Of a DNA stretch of 64,000 bases, positions 53,494 to 62,708 are shown piece after piece. Source of the stretch: Legionella_C sp048541585. Lineage in GTDB: Bacteria > Pseudomonadota > Gammaproteobacteria > Legionellales > Legionellaceae. Each line of letters starts with the position of its first letter. The stretch's first letter is position 1. A model generated the notes under the pieces. The model did no database searches, was not told where the DNA came from, and saw only the letters and a list, made by a program, of their open reading frames with translations. Location: NCBI RefSeq assembly GCF_048541585.1, contig NZ_CP183303.1:62001-126000 (forward strand), in the 5' to 3' direction. The position numbers were made by a program, and so were the translations under genes.

Positions 53494-53973
53494 ATGGAAG
53501 ATGAGTTTATTAGTAAATCGCAACGAAAAAGAGAAGCGCATGCGCTACAGAAGATTGGTGAAGAGCTAGTAACTTTATCCGTAGCTAAATTAACTTTACT
53601 TTCGTTGCCAGATAACTTACAACAAGCGATAATCGCTGCTAAATCAATTAAAAGCCATGGTGCTTTAAAGCGACAAATGCAGCTTATTGGTAAAATAATG
53701 CGTTTAGTAGATAGTGAAGCAATTATTGCTGCTTTTGCTGAGTTGAAAGCACAAGAAAATGCTCAAACAGCGGTATTTCATGAATTAGAGCAATGGCGAG
53801 ATCGTTTAATTGCTGAAGGTAAGCCTGCCCTTACAGCGTTTATTAATTTGTATCCGCATGCTGATGCGCAACAATTACGTCAGCAGATTAAAAAAGCTGT
53901 TGATGAGAAAGTGAGTGGTAAGGATAGAGGTGCAAGTAAAGCGTTGTTTCGTTTGTTAAGGTCGTATTTATAA
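53494..53973 (+). CDS. darP: Ribosome-associated protein DarP (YjgA, DUF615)
   Basis: A 159-residue protein matching the YjgA/DUF615 family, which binds late 50S precursors. SKSQRKREAHALQKIGEEL at the N terminus and the C-terminal KALFRLLR helix are characteristic. ATG 53494 is chosen over a TTG three bases upstream. Its stop overlaps the rlmKL start by one base, in keeping with a shared role in 50S biogenesis. Confidence 0.9.
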   Translation: MEDEFISKSQRKREAHALQKIGEELVTLSVAKLTLLSLPDNLQQAIIAAKSIKSHGALKRQMQLIGKIMRLVDSEAIIAAFAELKAQENAQTAVFHELEQWRDRLIAEGKPALTAFINLYPHADAQQLRQQIKKAVDEKVSGKDRGASKALFRLLRSYL

Positions 53974-56081
53974 TGAATTATTCTCTATTTGTCAGTTGCG
54001 CGAAAGGGCTTGAGTATTTACTTGAAATAGAATTAAAAACGATAGGGTTGCAAATTACTCATGTTAGCCCCCAAGGTGTTTATGGTGAGGCAAATGAAGC
54101 AACTATTTACCAACTATGTTTATGGTCTCGCCTTGCTAATCGAGTACAGCTGATTTTATTTAGCGGTCAGGTTTTTGAGGAACAAAGTTTGTATAAGCTT
54201 TGTCACCAATTTCATTGGCAAACGGTATTTACAGCAGACAAAACGCTAGCTATTGAGTTTCATGGTACCTCAAAGCATATTCGTAATTCTATGTATGGGG
54301 CACAAGTTATCAAAGACGCCATCGTTGATCACTTTCGTAACCTAAGAGGGCAGAGGCCGACAGTAGATAAAGATAAACCGCAAATTCGTCTACATGCTTA
54401 TTTAAAGAATGATACGTTAACAGTAAGTTTTGACTTAACAGGTTATAGTTTGCATCAACGCGGTTATCGCCTGCAAGCAGGCGAAGCACCTTTAAAAGAA
54501 ACCTTAGCTGCGGCTCTGTTAATACGTGCAAATTGGCCACAGTTAGCAGAAAAAGGCTATGCGTTTCATGACCCGTTCTGTGGTTCAGGAACCTTAGTGA
54601 TTGAAGCTGCGATGATAGCAGGCCATATTGCACCAGGCTTATTGCGTCAGGACCAATCGTTAATTCACTGGGTTAAACATCAACCAACGCTTTGGGAAAA
54701 ATTACGTGCTCATGCGCTTACTCAAGTTAAGCCTGCCAAAATTAAATTAATTGGCACGGATACTAATCAGAAGTTAATTGCGCATGCAAAAGCAAATGCT
54801 GAACGAGCCGGCGTATTACCTTTAGTCTCATTCGCCCAGCGAGCTCTTAAAGACTGTCACGCAGAGAGCCCACACGGATTATTAATTTGTAACCCGCCAT
54901 ATGGTGAGCGTTTAGCAGATGCTACTCAGCTTATCCCTTTATATCAACAAATAGGCACAGCAGCGCATACATCGTTTCAAGGTTGGCAAATGGCTTTTCT
55001 AACTTCAAACCCCATGTTAGCAAAGGCCGTAGGGTTGCGTGCAGCAAAGCAATATACTTTTTTTAATGGGCCCTTAGAATGTAAATTATATTGTTTATCA
55101 CTAAATGCAGAAAATCGTTTAAAAAATAATGCAAGCTCTGCATCACTTTCAGGTGGTGCGCAGATGCTACTTAATCGCTTACAAAAGAATTATCAACATT
55201 TAAAAAAATGGGCTAAGCGTGAGCAGGTTAGTTGTTATCGTATCTATGATGCTGATATTCCAGAGTATGCTTATGCTATTGATTTATACAATGATTATGC
55301 TGTGTTACAAGAGTATGCCGCTCCTGCAACGATTGCACCCCATAAAGCTGAAAAGAGAAGCTTAGAAGTCATGCAGATTGTCCCTAAAGCTTTAGATATC
55401 TCAGCTGATAAGTTAGTAGTTAAGCAACGAAAGCAACAAAAAGGAATAAATCAATATCAAAAAATAAATCAAACTAAGCGCACACTTATTGTTAATGAAG
55501 GTCAAGCAAAATTTAAGGTTAATCTTTATGATTATCTAGATACCGGCTTGTTCTTAGATCACCGCCTACTGCGCTTGAAATTTGCGAAATTGCCAGCAGG
55601 GACGCGCTTTTTAAATTGCTTTTGTTACACAGGTAGTGCAAGCGTACATGCTGCATTGGCAGGAGCGTTAACAACCAATGTTGATCTTTCAAAAACCTAT
55701 TTAAACTGGGCAGAGGATAACTTTAAACTTAATAATTTAGCTGCTACTCGCCATCGTTTTATCCAAGCAGATTGCATAAATTGGTTAAAAATTGCCCGCG
55801 ATAAGTTTGATGTTATTTTCCTTGATCCACCTAGTTTTTCAAATTCAAAACGAATGACTTCTACGTTAGATATTCAAAGAGATCAGGAAATTCTAATTGA
55901 TAATGCAATGCGTTTGCTCGCGCCTGAAGGTAGTTTATATTTTTCCACCAATTTTCGTCACTTTAAGTTATTACCTGCTATTTCTGAAAAATATCAGGTA
56001 AGAAATATTACTCCAGAGACAATCGATGCAGATTTTAAACGTAATAAACGTATTCATCACTGCTTTTTGCTTAAACATTAA
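53973..56081 (+). CDS. rlmL: 23S rRNA methyltransferase RlmKL
   Basis: A bifunctional enzyme of 702 residues that makes m2G2445 (RlmL half) and m7G2069 (RlmK half) of 23S rRNA. The N-terminal THUMP domain covers about 45-155. The RlmL domain has FHDPFCGSGTLVIEAA and NPPYGERL. The RlmK domain, from about 490, has LNCFCYTGSASVHAA and LDPPSFSNSKRM. Full length and intact. Confidence 0.96.
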   Translation: MNYSLFVSCAKGLEYLLEIELKTIGLQITHVSPQGVYGEANEATIYQLCLWSRLANRVQLILFSGQVFEEQSLYKLCHQFHWQTVFTADKTLAIEFHGTSKHIRNSMYGAQVIKDAIVDHFRNLRGQRPTVDKDKPQIRLHAYLKNDTLTVSFDLTGYSLHQRGYRLQAGEAPLKETLAAALLIRANWPQLAEKGYAFHDPFCGSGTLVIEAAMIAGHIAPGLLRQDQSLIHWVKHQPTLWEKLRAHALTQVKPAKIKLIGTDTNQKLIAHAKANAERAGVLPLVSFAQRALKDCHAESPHGLLICNPPYGERLADATQLIPLYQQIGTAAHTSFQGWQMAFLTSNPMLAKAVGLRAAKQYTFFNGPLECKLYCLSLNAENRLKNNASSASLSGGAQMLLNRLQKNYQHLKKWAKREQVSCYRIYDADIPEYAYAIDLYNDYAVLQEYAAPATIAPHKAEKRSLEVMQIVPKALDISADKLVVKQRKQQKGINQYQKINQTKRTLIVNEGQAKFKVNLYDYLDTGLFLDHRLLRLKFAKLPAGTRFLNCFCYTGSASVHAALAGALTTNVDLSKTYLNWAEDNFKLNNLAATRHRFIQADCINWLKIARDKFDVIFLDPPSFSNSKRMTSTLDIQRDQEILIDNAMRLLAPEGSLYFSTNFRHFKLLPAISEKYQVRNITPETIDADFKRNKRIHHCFLLKH

Positions 56082-56116
56082 AGTACATATTTTATATGGT
56101 CAGCAATTATAGCTTT

Positions 56117-56500
56117 TTATTCCTTATCTAGTTTTGCTAATAAACTATCAAGTGGGGTAAAAGATAAAAGTAAAGATAGTATCGCTGCGCCAAGACCTGT
56201 AAGCAACGACTCTGTCCAACCTGGAGCATGACTTGCATAATCTGCAATCGTTGTTCCTATAAAGGCCGTAATTGCTAGTCCAAATCGTGAAGTTTGAAAT
56301 TTTACTAAATTGCCATAAGAGGCAATTAAGCTAATTAAACCAGCGCCTAACCCGGTTAACAAAGCAACCTTCCAATGATTTAAAGTCAATGTACTTAAAT
56401 CACCTTTAGTCATCGCAATTAAACAAGCGACTGTCGATTGTGAAATATGACGACTAACAATGGTCAATCTTAATAGTAAGCTGTTTTTAAAGTCTTGCAT
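56117..56500 (-). CDS. Small membrane protein with internal duplication
   Basis: A 127-residue protein without a recognised family. Two hydrophobic segments share sequence: ALLTGLGAGLISLIASY at about 46-62 and SLLTGLGAAILSLLLSF at about 98-114, with another hydrophobic stretch between them (GLAITAFIGTTIAD). The repeat suggests duplication of a helix unit, perhaps holin- or channel-like. Function unknown. Confidence 0.55.
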   Translation of the reverse strand: MQDFKNSLLLRLTIVSRHISQSTVACLIAMTKGDLSTLTLNHWKVALLTGLGAGLISLIASYGNLVKFQTSRFGLAITAFIGTTIADYASHAPGWTESLLTGLGAAILSLLLSFTPLDSLLAKLDKE

Positions 56501-56792
56501 AAAAACTTCCTGTAAGTTTAACTGCTTTAAAAAATAACAATATTAAGCGCTAGGTGGTAATAAGGATTAACTGTTTATAAGTTAATCTTACCTTATAGTA
56601 AAACTAATAAATTAAAGGTTATTTCTAAAATATTTAATAATAATTAAGCTTAGCTTAGCGAAAGTAGTTTTTCCGCTATTTAATATTAATTTGGAAATTT
56701 AAAAATGTTTTATTTCAATTTTGTTAAGTATATTGCACAATTGTAAAATTAACGATATAGTCTTCTTCTTTAGACATTGGAGGACTAAAAAT

Positions 56793-57089
56793 ATGAGCGG
56801 ACCAAATCCACAACAATCAGCCTATGCTATGATGTTAACTGGTTTAGGCGCTATACCAAGATCTACTGTAATAGTTACACAGGCGAATAATCATCCTAAT
56901 CATCATCACCACCAGTCAATACAGCCACAACAAGTAATAACACCAGTTTATAATCCATCTCAAACTTATTTAGTTCCTCCGCCGCCACCAGGACATTATA
57001 ATTCGCCTTTTAGAAATAATAGACATCATGACCATCACCATCCTTCTCAGGATCATTATCATTCACATGGCCATTCTTTTGGCCGATAA
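56793..57089 (+). CDS. Small His/Pro-rich protein
   Basis: A 98-residue protein with no recognised domain. ATG 56793 follows a GGAGG; a longer frame from 56721 lacks support. The second half is Pro-rich (VPPPPPGHY) and the C terminus strongly His-rich (HHDHHH, HSHGHSFGR), plus an earlier HHHH run. Such tails can bind nickel, zinc or copper. No signal peptide is visible. A terminator hairpin follows. Confidence 0.55.
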   Translation: MSGPNPQQSAYAMMLTGLGAIPRSTVIVTQANNHPNHHHHQSIQPQQVITPVYNPSQTYLVPPPPPGHYNSPFRNNRHHDHHHPSQDHYHSHGHSFGR

Positions 57090-57123
57090 AGTGATTAATT
57101 TCTGGTATGAAGTTAAGAAAACG

Positions 57124-57158
57124 TACTACCGCTCTTTAATGGCGGTAGTTCATTATTT
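57124..57158 (+). terminator. Rho-independent terminator
   Basis: ACTACCGC at 57124-57131 pairs with GCGGTAGT at 57141-57148, followed by TCATTATTTT. It closes the His-rich gene and lies between two convergent genes. Confidence 0.7.
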
Positions 57159-57182
57159 TGAAAATAAATATTTAATGGTTAT

Positions 57183-57656
57183 CTAGCTTATAATTCTAGT
57201 AGGATCCCAGTGAACATCATTAATAAACATATTAATGTGCTTCATATTACCAGTAAGTATGGGGTTTTTACTCACCATTTTCAATTGGTAAATAATAGTA
57301 CCATTTTCTATGTAATGAGGTTTAGATAACAAAGCCGTAAAATTTTGTTGTTGGCCTGAATTAGCAATCATAGCTATAGCTGCATTTGGCGAGATAGCAG
57401 AAAAATGATTCTTCAAATCTTTATCTGCTAATAAGGTTATAAATTGAACTAGAGGTAAAATACCAGCCTTTCTTTTTGGTTTATCAGTAAAATAACTAAC
57501 ATAGGCAGGTACCTCGCGAAGAGTTAAACTATAACTACTATCTTTATTTTTAATAAGCTCACCTTTATTAGCATGCTGTAAGAATAAAAAACTACTATCA
57601 AGTGCTAGGACAAAGGTATTTGCTAAAAGTAAAAAAATACCAATTAATATTCTCAT
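57183..57656 (-). CDS. Exported protein of unknown function
   Basis: A 157-residue protein with a signal peptide (about residues 1-18, ending LALD). The mature part contains LTLREVPAYVSYFTDKPKR and a C-terminal NDVHWDPTR. I know no function for it. The predicted location is periplasm or beyond. Confidence 0.6.
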   Translation of the reverse strand: MRILIGIFLLLANTFVLALDSSFLFLQHANKGELIKNKDSSYSLTLREVPAYVSYFTDKPKRKAGILPLVQFITLLADKDLKNHFSAISPNAAIAMIANSGQQQNFTALLSKPHYIENGTIIYQLKMVSKNPILTGNMKHINMFINDVHWDPTRIIS

Positions 57657-57909
57657 TTCATTTCCTCTTAATACTTAATCATTCGTATGATTATTGTTGC
57701 TTAGTTATCAATGATAACATTCAAAACTGCTATGCTTGTTTAATGCTATTATTTATTTAAAACAATATTTATTGTAACGAAAAAAATTATTGTGCAAATA
57801 TAGGGCATAATGAAAAGCCTTATCTACGTTACGAATTTATAATTAATCTATAGAACTGGCTACATTAAATAAAAATGATTTAAAGTGCTAATTACTTGAG
57901 GATTAATAA

Positions 57910-59010
57910 TTGGTAAAAACAAATTCAACTTGTGAGAAAAATAATTTACAGCAAGAATCTGCTTATTTAAAGCAAATTATTAAGATTCAATCTTTGCTAG
58001 GACAGGCAGACTTTAATCTAAATGCATTTATGCTGCTTGTTGTCGAACAAGTACAACAGCTTACGGGTGCAACGGGTGTGGTAGTTGAATTAGTAGAAGG
58101 TGATGAAATGGTGTATCGGGCCGCGACAGGGTCTATTGCTGGCCACTTAAATTTACGACTTAGTATACACAATAGTATTTCAGGATTATGTATTAAAAAA
58201 AATAAAGTACTTTCTTCAGAAGATACAGAACAAGATGAGCGTGTTGACATTGAAGCTTGCAGAAAGGTTCAAGCACGTTCTTTAGTGGTTGCTCCTTTAG
58301 TTTATGAAAGTAAACCTATTGGTGTTTTAAAAATTCTGTCTAATAAGCCTTACGCTTTTTCTGCTAATAATATTCAAACTCTACAAGTAATGGCGGGTTT
58401 TATTGCTTCAGGCTTGGCACATCAAATTTTATATGAGGCTAATCAACAAATTTTAAAAGAACGTACTGAGGCTTTAAACGAATTAAGAAAATTACAAAAG
58501 AAATTATATTATTTAGCAAATCACGATAATTTAACTCAACTTACTAATAGAAAATCCTTTAATGAGATCCTTAAAATGGCATTATCTTACGCTAAAAATC
58601 AGCACTATTTATTAGCACTGATGTATTTAGATATTGATCATTTTAAATCTATTAATGATACCTATGGTCATGCTATAGGTGATGAATTATTAAAAGCTTT
58701 TTGTGCGCGTGTTAAACGTAGTATAAGGCAAGATGATGTATTTGCTCGTTTAGGAGGGGATGAGTTTATTATTTTGATAGAGAAAATGACCTCTCAGCAA
58801 GATGCTACATTTATAGCTTCTAAGATTATTAAAATAATTAGTAATCCCTTTAAATTTAATGATTTAATTTTATCTATTTCAACCAGTATTGGTATTGCTT
58901 TTTATCAAGGTGAAGACATTTCAGCACATGAGCTAATAGCTAATGCTGATGACGCGCTCTATCAAGCTAAGAAGGCAGGCAGAAGTGGATTTAAAGTTTT
59001 TAATAATTAA
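57910..59010 (+). CDS. GAF-GGDEF diguanylate cyclase
   Basis: Probably makes cyclic di-GMP. A GAF domain at about 25-175 is followed by a coiled-coil linker (180-200) and a GGDEF domain to residue 366. The active site is intact (RLGGDEF) and an RxxD inhibitory site (RQDD) lies five residues before it, so product feedback is expected. The start is TTG, with GAGG eight bases upstream. The GAF ligand is unknown. Confidence 0.9.
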   Translation: MVKTNSTCEKNNLQQESAYLKQIIKIQSLLGQADFNLNAFMLLVVEQVQQLTGATGVVVELVEGDEMVYRAATGSIAGHLNLRLSIHNSISGLCIKKNKVLSSEDTEQDERVDIEACRKVQARSLVVAPLVYESKPIGVLKILSNKPYAFSANNIQTLQVMAGFIASGLAHQILYEANQQILKERTEALNELRKLQKKLYYLANHDNLTQLTNRKSFNEILKMALSYAKNQHYLLALMYLDIDHFKSINDTYGHAIGDELLKAFCARVKRSIRQDDVFARLGGDEFIILIEKMTSQQDATFIASKIIKIISNPFKFNDLILSISTSIGIAFYQGEDISAHELIANADDALYQAKKAGRSGFKVFNN

Positions 59011-59021
59011 CCGCAGGCGTA

Positions 59022-59585
59022 TTAAACGCTATCCAAAGTCCATTTTCCTATAATATAAAGTACGTTACCTGCACCTTGTGCACCTGGTATATAAGTGGCT
59101 AACAGTGTTAAGCGGCGATAAGAAACAGAAGCCCAAGGCAATATGCCAGGGAAAGGAATATTATGAAAGATATCTGGGCGTGCTGTAATTAGAATTGAAT
59201 AACCAAGCCCAAATTGTGTCTCGTTATTTACAGGAATTAATTTTAAGTAAGCATAACCGAGAGCTGGTTCAATATTCTTATGTGAATCTAGAAAGGCTAT
59301 GATAGATAACCCATGCCAATTACCTTTTTCATCATAGAGTCCTTTACCTAAGCCGCCGCCCCAGGCTTGTTCGTTATATGTTTTTATTCTTTTTGGGCTA
59401 TAGGTATAACGGTTATGCCAAGCATAACCTGAAAAATAGAGCTCATTATTACCTTCTTCCCAGATTTGATAAAGTCTCTGACAAGTAGATTTAAGCCAAT
59501 AGGGTTGCTTCATACAATGCTCTGCAAGCTCAGCATGTCCATAAGTTAAATAAAAAATCAACGTCACTGTCATCATTTTTTTCAT
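59022..59585 (-). CDS. pagP: Lipid A palmitoyltransferase PagP (Rcp-like)
   Basis: An outer membrane beta-barrel enzyme that moves palmitate from phospholipid to lipid A; the Legionella homologue Rcp helps resist cationic peptides. After the signal peptide, SGYAWHNRYTY contains the catalytic His, and AFLDSHK the Asp-Ser pair. The C-terminal strands NVLYIIGKW match the family. I use ATG 59585; a TTG at 59597 is in frame. It converges on the GGDEF gene. Confidence 0.9.
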   Translation of the reverse strand: MKKMMTVTLIFYLTYGHAELAEHCMKQPYWLKSTCQRLYQIWEEGNNELYFSGYAWHNRYTYSPKRIKTYNEQAWGGGLGKGLYDEKGNWHGLSIIAFLDSHKNIEPALGYAYLKLIPVNNETQFGLGYSILITARPDIFHNIPFPGILPWASVSYRRLTLLATYIPGAQGAGNVLYIIGKWTLDSV

Positions 59586-59691
59586 AAGATTAAGCAAACC
59601 AACTTAATTCCAAGTTTTAAAATTTAGTGTTAAAGTGACTTTAGCATATTATTATTCTAAATCTACCTTATGTTAGGAAAGCGAGCAAAAC

Positions 59692-61077
59692 ATGGACTTG
59701 TTTCGTAAAAAATTAATTGTTGAACCAAGCGACTCTCATGGTCCTTTAGCGAAATGTTTATCTGCTTTTGATTTAGTTTTCCTAGGAGTTGGCGCCATTA
59801 TTGGTGCTGGTATTTTTGTGTTAACTGGTATAGTTGCCGCAACCCAGGCGGGGCCAGCGATTATATTTTCTTATGTAATGGCTGGTCTTGCTTGTGCTTT
59901 TTCAGCCTTATCTTATGCTGAATTAGCTGCTTTAGTAGGAGGCTGTGGCAGCGCTTATGGCTATGCTTATGCTGGATTTGGTGAATTAATTGCTTGGATT
60001 GTTGGATGGGATCTTATACTTGAGTACTCTATTTCGGTTCCTGCGGTGTCTGTAGGATGGAGTGGATATTTTAATGATCTATTGAAAACTGGAAAAATTA
60101 ATTTACCTACTTATTTATTAAAGAGTCCGCTTAATGGCGGTTTAATAAATATATTAGCTTTCGGTATTATTTTATTATTAACAGGGTTATTAATGTGGGG
60201 GGTAAAAACTAGCTCACGTGTTAATAATATAATGGTAATAACTAAATTAACGGTCATTTTATTATTTATCATAATAGCAAGCATGAATGTTGAGCCAGCT
60301 AACTGGACACCTTTTATGCCTTTTGGCTGGACAGGCGTAATGCAAGGTGCATCATTAATCTTTTTTGCCTATCTTGGTTTTGACGCAGTCTCAACCGCTG
60401 CTGAAGAAGCCGTTAACCCTAAACGCGATTTACCAATAGGAATTATTGGCTCACTTACAATATGTACAGTCTTATATATTATCGTATCAGGTTTATTAAC
60501 TGGTATTGTCCCTTATACTTCTTTAAATCAGCCATCGCCTATTAGTCACGCTATGTTACTACTTGGCTATAAATTTATTGCAGGGTTAATTGGTATTGGT
60601 GCTATTGCTGGTCTAACTACTGTTATGTTAGTGATGTTTTATGGTCTGACGCGTGTTTTCTTAGCTATGGCAAGAGATGGTTTATTACCAAGATTTTTTG
60701 CTCAAACAGGAGCTTATACTAAAACACCTATAAGAATTATTTTAATTTGCGGAATTATTATGGCGTTGCTTGCAGGTTTTATACCATTGAGTGATTTAGC
60801 TGAATTAGTTAATATTGGAACCTTATTTGCTTTCATGACAGTTTGCACAGGCGTAATTATTTTGCGTTATACGCGTCCTGAGCTATCACGTCCCTTTAAA
60901 ACACCACTAATGCCTCTTATTCCGGCTTTAGGTATATTAAGCTGTGCTTATCTTCTCATCCATTTGCCCTGGGTTAGCATGCTGCGTTTTGTGATATGGA
61001 TGGTTATTGGCCTAGTTATTTATTTTAGTTATAGCCGCTTCCACAGTACATTAAATACAGAGTTTAACCACGAATAG
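59692..61077 (+). CDS. APC-family amino acid permease
   Basis: A 461-residue transporter with about 12 helices. VGAIIGAGIFVLTG near residue 32 and the SYAELAALVGGCGSAYGYAY segment are hallmarks of the cationic amino acid transporter (CAT/YfnA) branch. FFAYLGFDAVSTAAEE supports this. It probably imports an amino acid with protons; the substrate is not predictable. It is followed after 11 bases by an ExoD gene. Confidence 0.9.
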   Translation: MDLFRKKLIVEPSDSHGPLAKCLSAFDLVFLGVGAIIGAGIFVLTGIVAATQAGPAIIFSYVMAGLACAFSALSYAELAALVGGCGSAYGYAYAGFGELIAWIVGWDLILEYSISVPAVSVGWSGYFNDLLKTGKINLPTYLLKSPLNGGLINILAFGIILLLTGLLMWGVKTSSRVNNIMVITKLTVILLFIIIASMNVEPANWTPFMPFGWTGVMQGASLIFFAYLGFDAVSTAAEEAVNPKRDLPIGIIGSLTICTVLYIIVSGLLTGIVPYTSLNQPSPISHAMLLLGYKFIAGLIGIGAIAGLTTVMLVMFYGLTRVFLAMARDGLLPRFFAQTGAYTKTPIRIILICGIIMALLAGFIPLSDLAELVNIGTLFAFMTVCTGVIILRYTRPELSRPFKTPLMPLIPALGILSCAYLLIHLPWVSMLRFVIWMVIGLVIYFSYSRFHSTLNTEFNHE

Positions 61078-61088
61078 TAGGAGCTAAT

Positions 61089-61691
61089 TTGACTAAAGCC
61101 CAGAAAGACAAAAAATATCCTATGTCACGAGCTTTGCAAGGGTTAGCTGATAAAGCAAAAAAGGAGCAAAAAATAACCTTTAAAGACATTATAGAAGAGT
61201 TAGGAAGTCAAGGTTTTGGGCTTATTATTTTTCTTTTTGCATTGCCTAGTGCTTTGCCTCTCTCGGCTATACCTGGTTTTTCTTTTATCTTTTGTTTACC
61301 TATTATCTTTATTACACTCCAAATTATTATTGGTAAGCATTCTCTTTGGTTACCAAAAGCTTTAGCTAAACGAGAAATTAATAAAGACAAATTAGGGCAT
61401 CTAATAAAAAAGGTTTTACCTTATTTAGGATATATGGAAAAGTTACTAAAACCACGTTTTGATTTTATGACTTCATCAATTATGGAAAAAGTGCATGCAC
61501 TAACCGTTTTAATATTAAGTATTTTAGTGTTATTGCCTATTCCATTAAGTAATTCGATTTTTGCGTTAATTATTATTATGTTTGGTTTAGGGTTAGCAAA
61601 CGATGATGGGATATGTTTGGCATTAGCTTATCTAGCCATTGTTTTAGCTGTTTTATTTATTACCAGTGTTTTTAAGCTTATTTTTGGTTAA
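61089..61691 (+). CDS. ExoD-family membrane protein
   Basis: A 200-residue protein with four to five hydrophobic segments. ALPSALPLSAIPGFSFIF and the two-proline PIPLSNS match the ExoD family, known from rhizobial exopolysaccharide work but biochemically unassigned. The start is TTG behind an AGGAG ribosome site. Likely cotranscribed with the permease. Confidence 0.83.
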   Translation: MTKAQKDKKYPMSRALQGLADKAKKEQKITFKDIIEELGSQGFGLIIFLFALPSALPLSAIPGFSFIFCLPIIFITLQIIIGKHSLWLPKALAKREINKDKLGHLIKKVLPYLGYMEKLLKPRFDFMTSSIMEKVHALTVLILSILVLLPIPLSNSIFALIIIMFGLGLANDDGICLALAYLAIVLAVLFITSVFKLIFG

Positions 61692-61719
61692 TTAAACATT
61701 TAAAATTAAAATGTAAAGT

Positions 61720-62706
61720 TTAATGAAGTAACATCACTGCGCCAGCTACAATGCCCGCACCTGGAATAGTAAATAACCATGAAAAAAATATTCGTCTAAG
61801 AATAGGTAAATGGACTTGTTTTAAACCGCGACTGATACCAGTACCGGTAATAGTACCTGTAACTGTATGTGTTGTAGACACTGGAATACCATATTCAGTA
61901 GCTATAAAAATTATAGCAGCAGCACCTGTTTCAGCAACACAACCGCGTAGCGGATTTAATTCTGTAATTTTAGTACCCATCGTATGCACGATACGCCAGC
62001 CACCGGCTAGTGTTCCCAAGCTAATAACTAAATGACAACTAATGACGACCCAAAAAGGCACATAAAAAGTATCACCGAGCCACGATGAAGAAAAGAGTAA
62101 TATAGCAATGATCCCCATTGTTTTTTGCGCGTCATTACCGCCATGAGTCAAGCTTAAAAAAGCTGCTGAAATCAATTGAAAACTTTTAAATGTTCTTTGT
62201 ATAGATTGTTGATTCTGACGTTCAGTGAAATTTGTAATGACAGTAGTCAGAAAAAAACCTAATAATAAACCTGCAAGTGGAGAGATAAGAATACCAATAA
62301 ATACCTTAACAAATCCTAATGGTTTTAATGCGCTTATCCCAGCTTTAGCTAAAGTAGCGCCTGCAAGCCCACCTATTAATGCATGAGAAGAGCTTGAGGG
62401 TAGGCCGTAATACCAAGTTACTAAATTCCAAAAAATTGCCCCAATTAAGGCTGCAAAAATTAAGTAAGGTTCAACTATACTTGTATCAATAAGTCCATCA
62501 CCAATAGTTTTAGCAACTGTCAACTTAAAGATTAAAAAAGCAATAAAATTAAAAAAAGCTGCCCAAAGTACCGCTTGCCTTGGTGTAAGAACTTCAGTAG
62601 TGACAATAGTTGCAATCGAATTAGCGGCATCATGAAACCCATTAATAAAATCAAAAACAAAAGCAACTAAAATTACAAATATTATAAATAAAGTTCCAGA
62701 AATCAT
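61720..62706 (-). CDS. PiT-family inorganic phosphate transporter
   Basis: A 328-residue permease with two copies of the PiT signature: DFINGFHDAANSIAT near residue 19 and THGGNDAQKTMGI near 188, each ahead of helices. It imports phosphate (as metal-phosphate) with protons. It starts two bases after the CorC-type gene, so the two are one transcript. No PhoU-like partner is in the window. Confidence 0.93.
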   Translation of the reverse strand: MISGTLFIIFVILVAFVFDFINGFHDAANSIATIVTTEVLTPRQAVLWAAFFNFIAFLIFKLTVAKTIGDGLIDTSIVEPYLIFAALIGAIFWNLVTWYYGLPSSSSHALIGGLAGATLAKAGISALKPLGFVKVFIGILISPLAGLLLGFFLTTVITNFTERQNQQSIQRTFKSFQLISAAFLSLTHGGNDAQKTMGIIAILLFSSSWLGDTFYVPFWVVISCHLVISLGTLAGGWRIVHTMGTKITELNPLRGCVAETGAAAIIFIATEYGIPVSTTHTVTGTITGTGISRGLKQVHLPILRRIFFSWLFTIPGAGIVAGAVMLLH

Positions 62707-62708
62707 GA

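Noticed and set aside
56721..56792. Longer N terminus for the His-rich protein
   Set aside because: No ribosome site for the upstream start, whereas ATG 56793 has a GGAGG at good distance.
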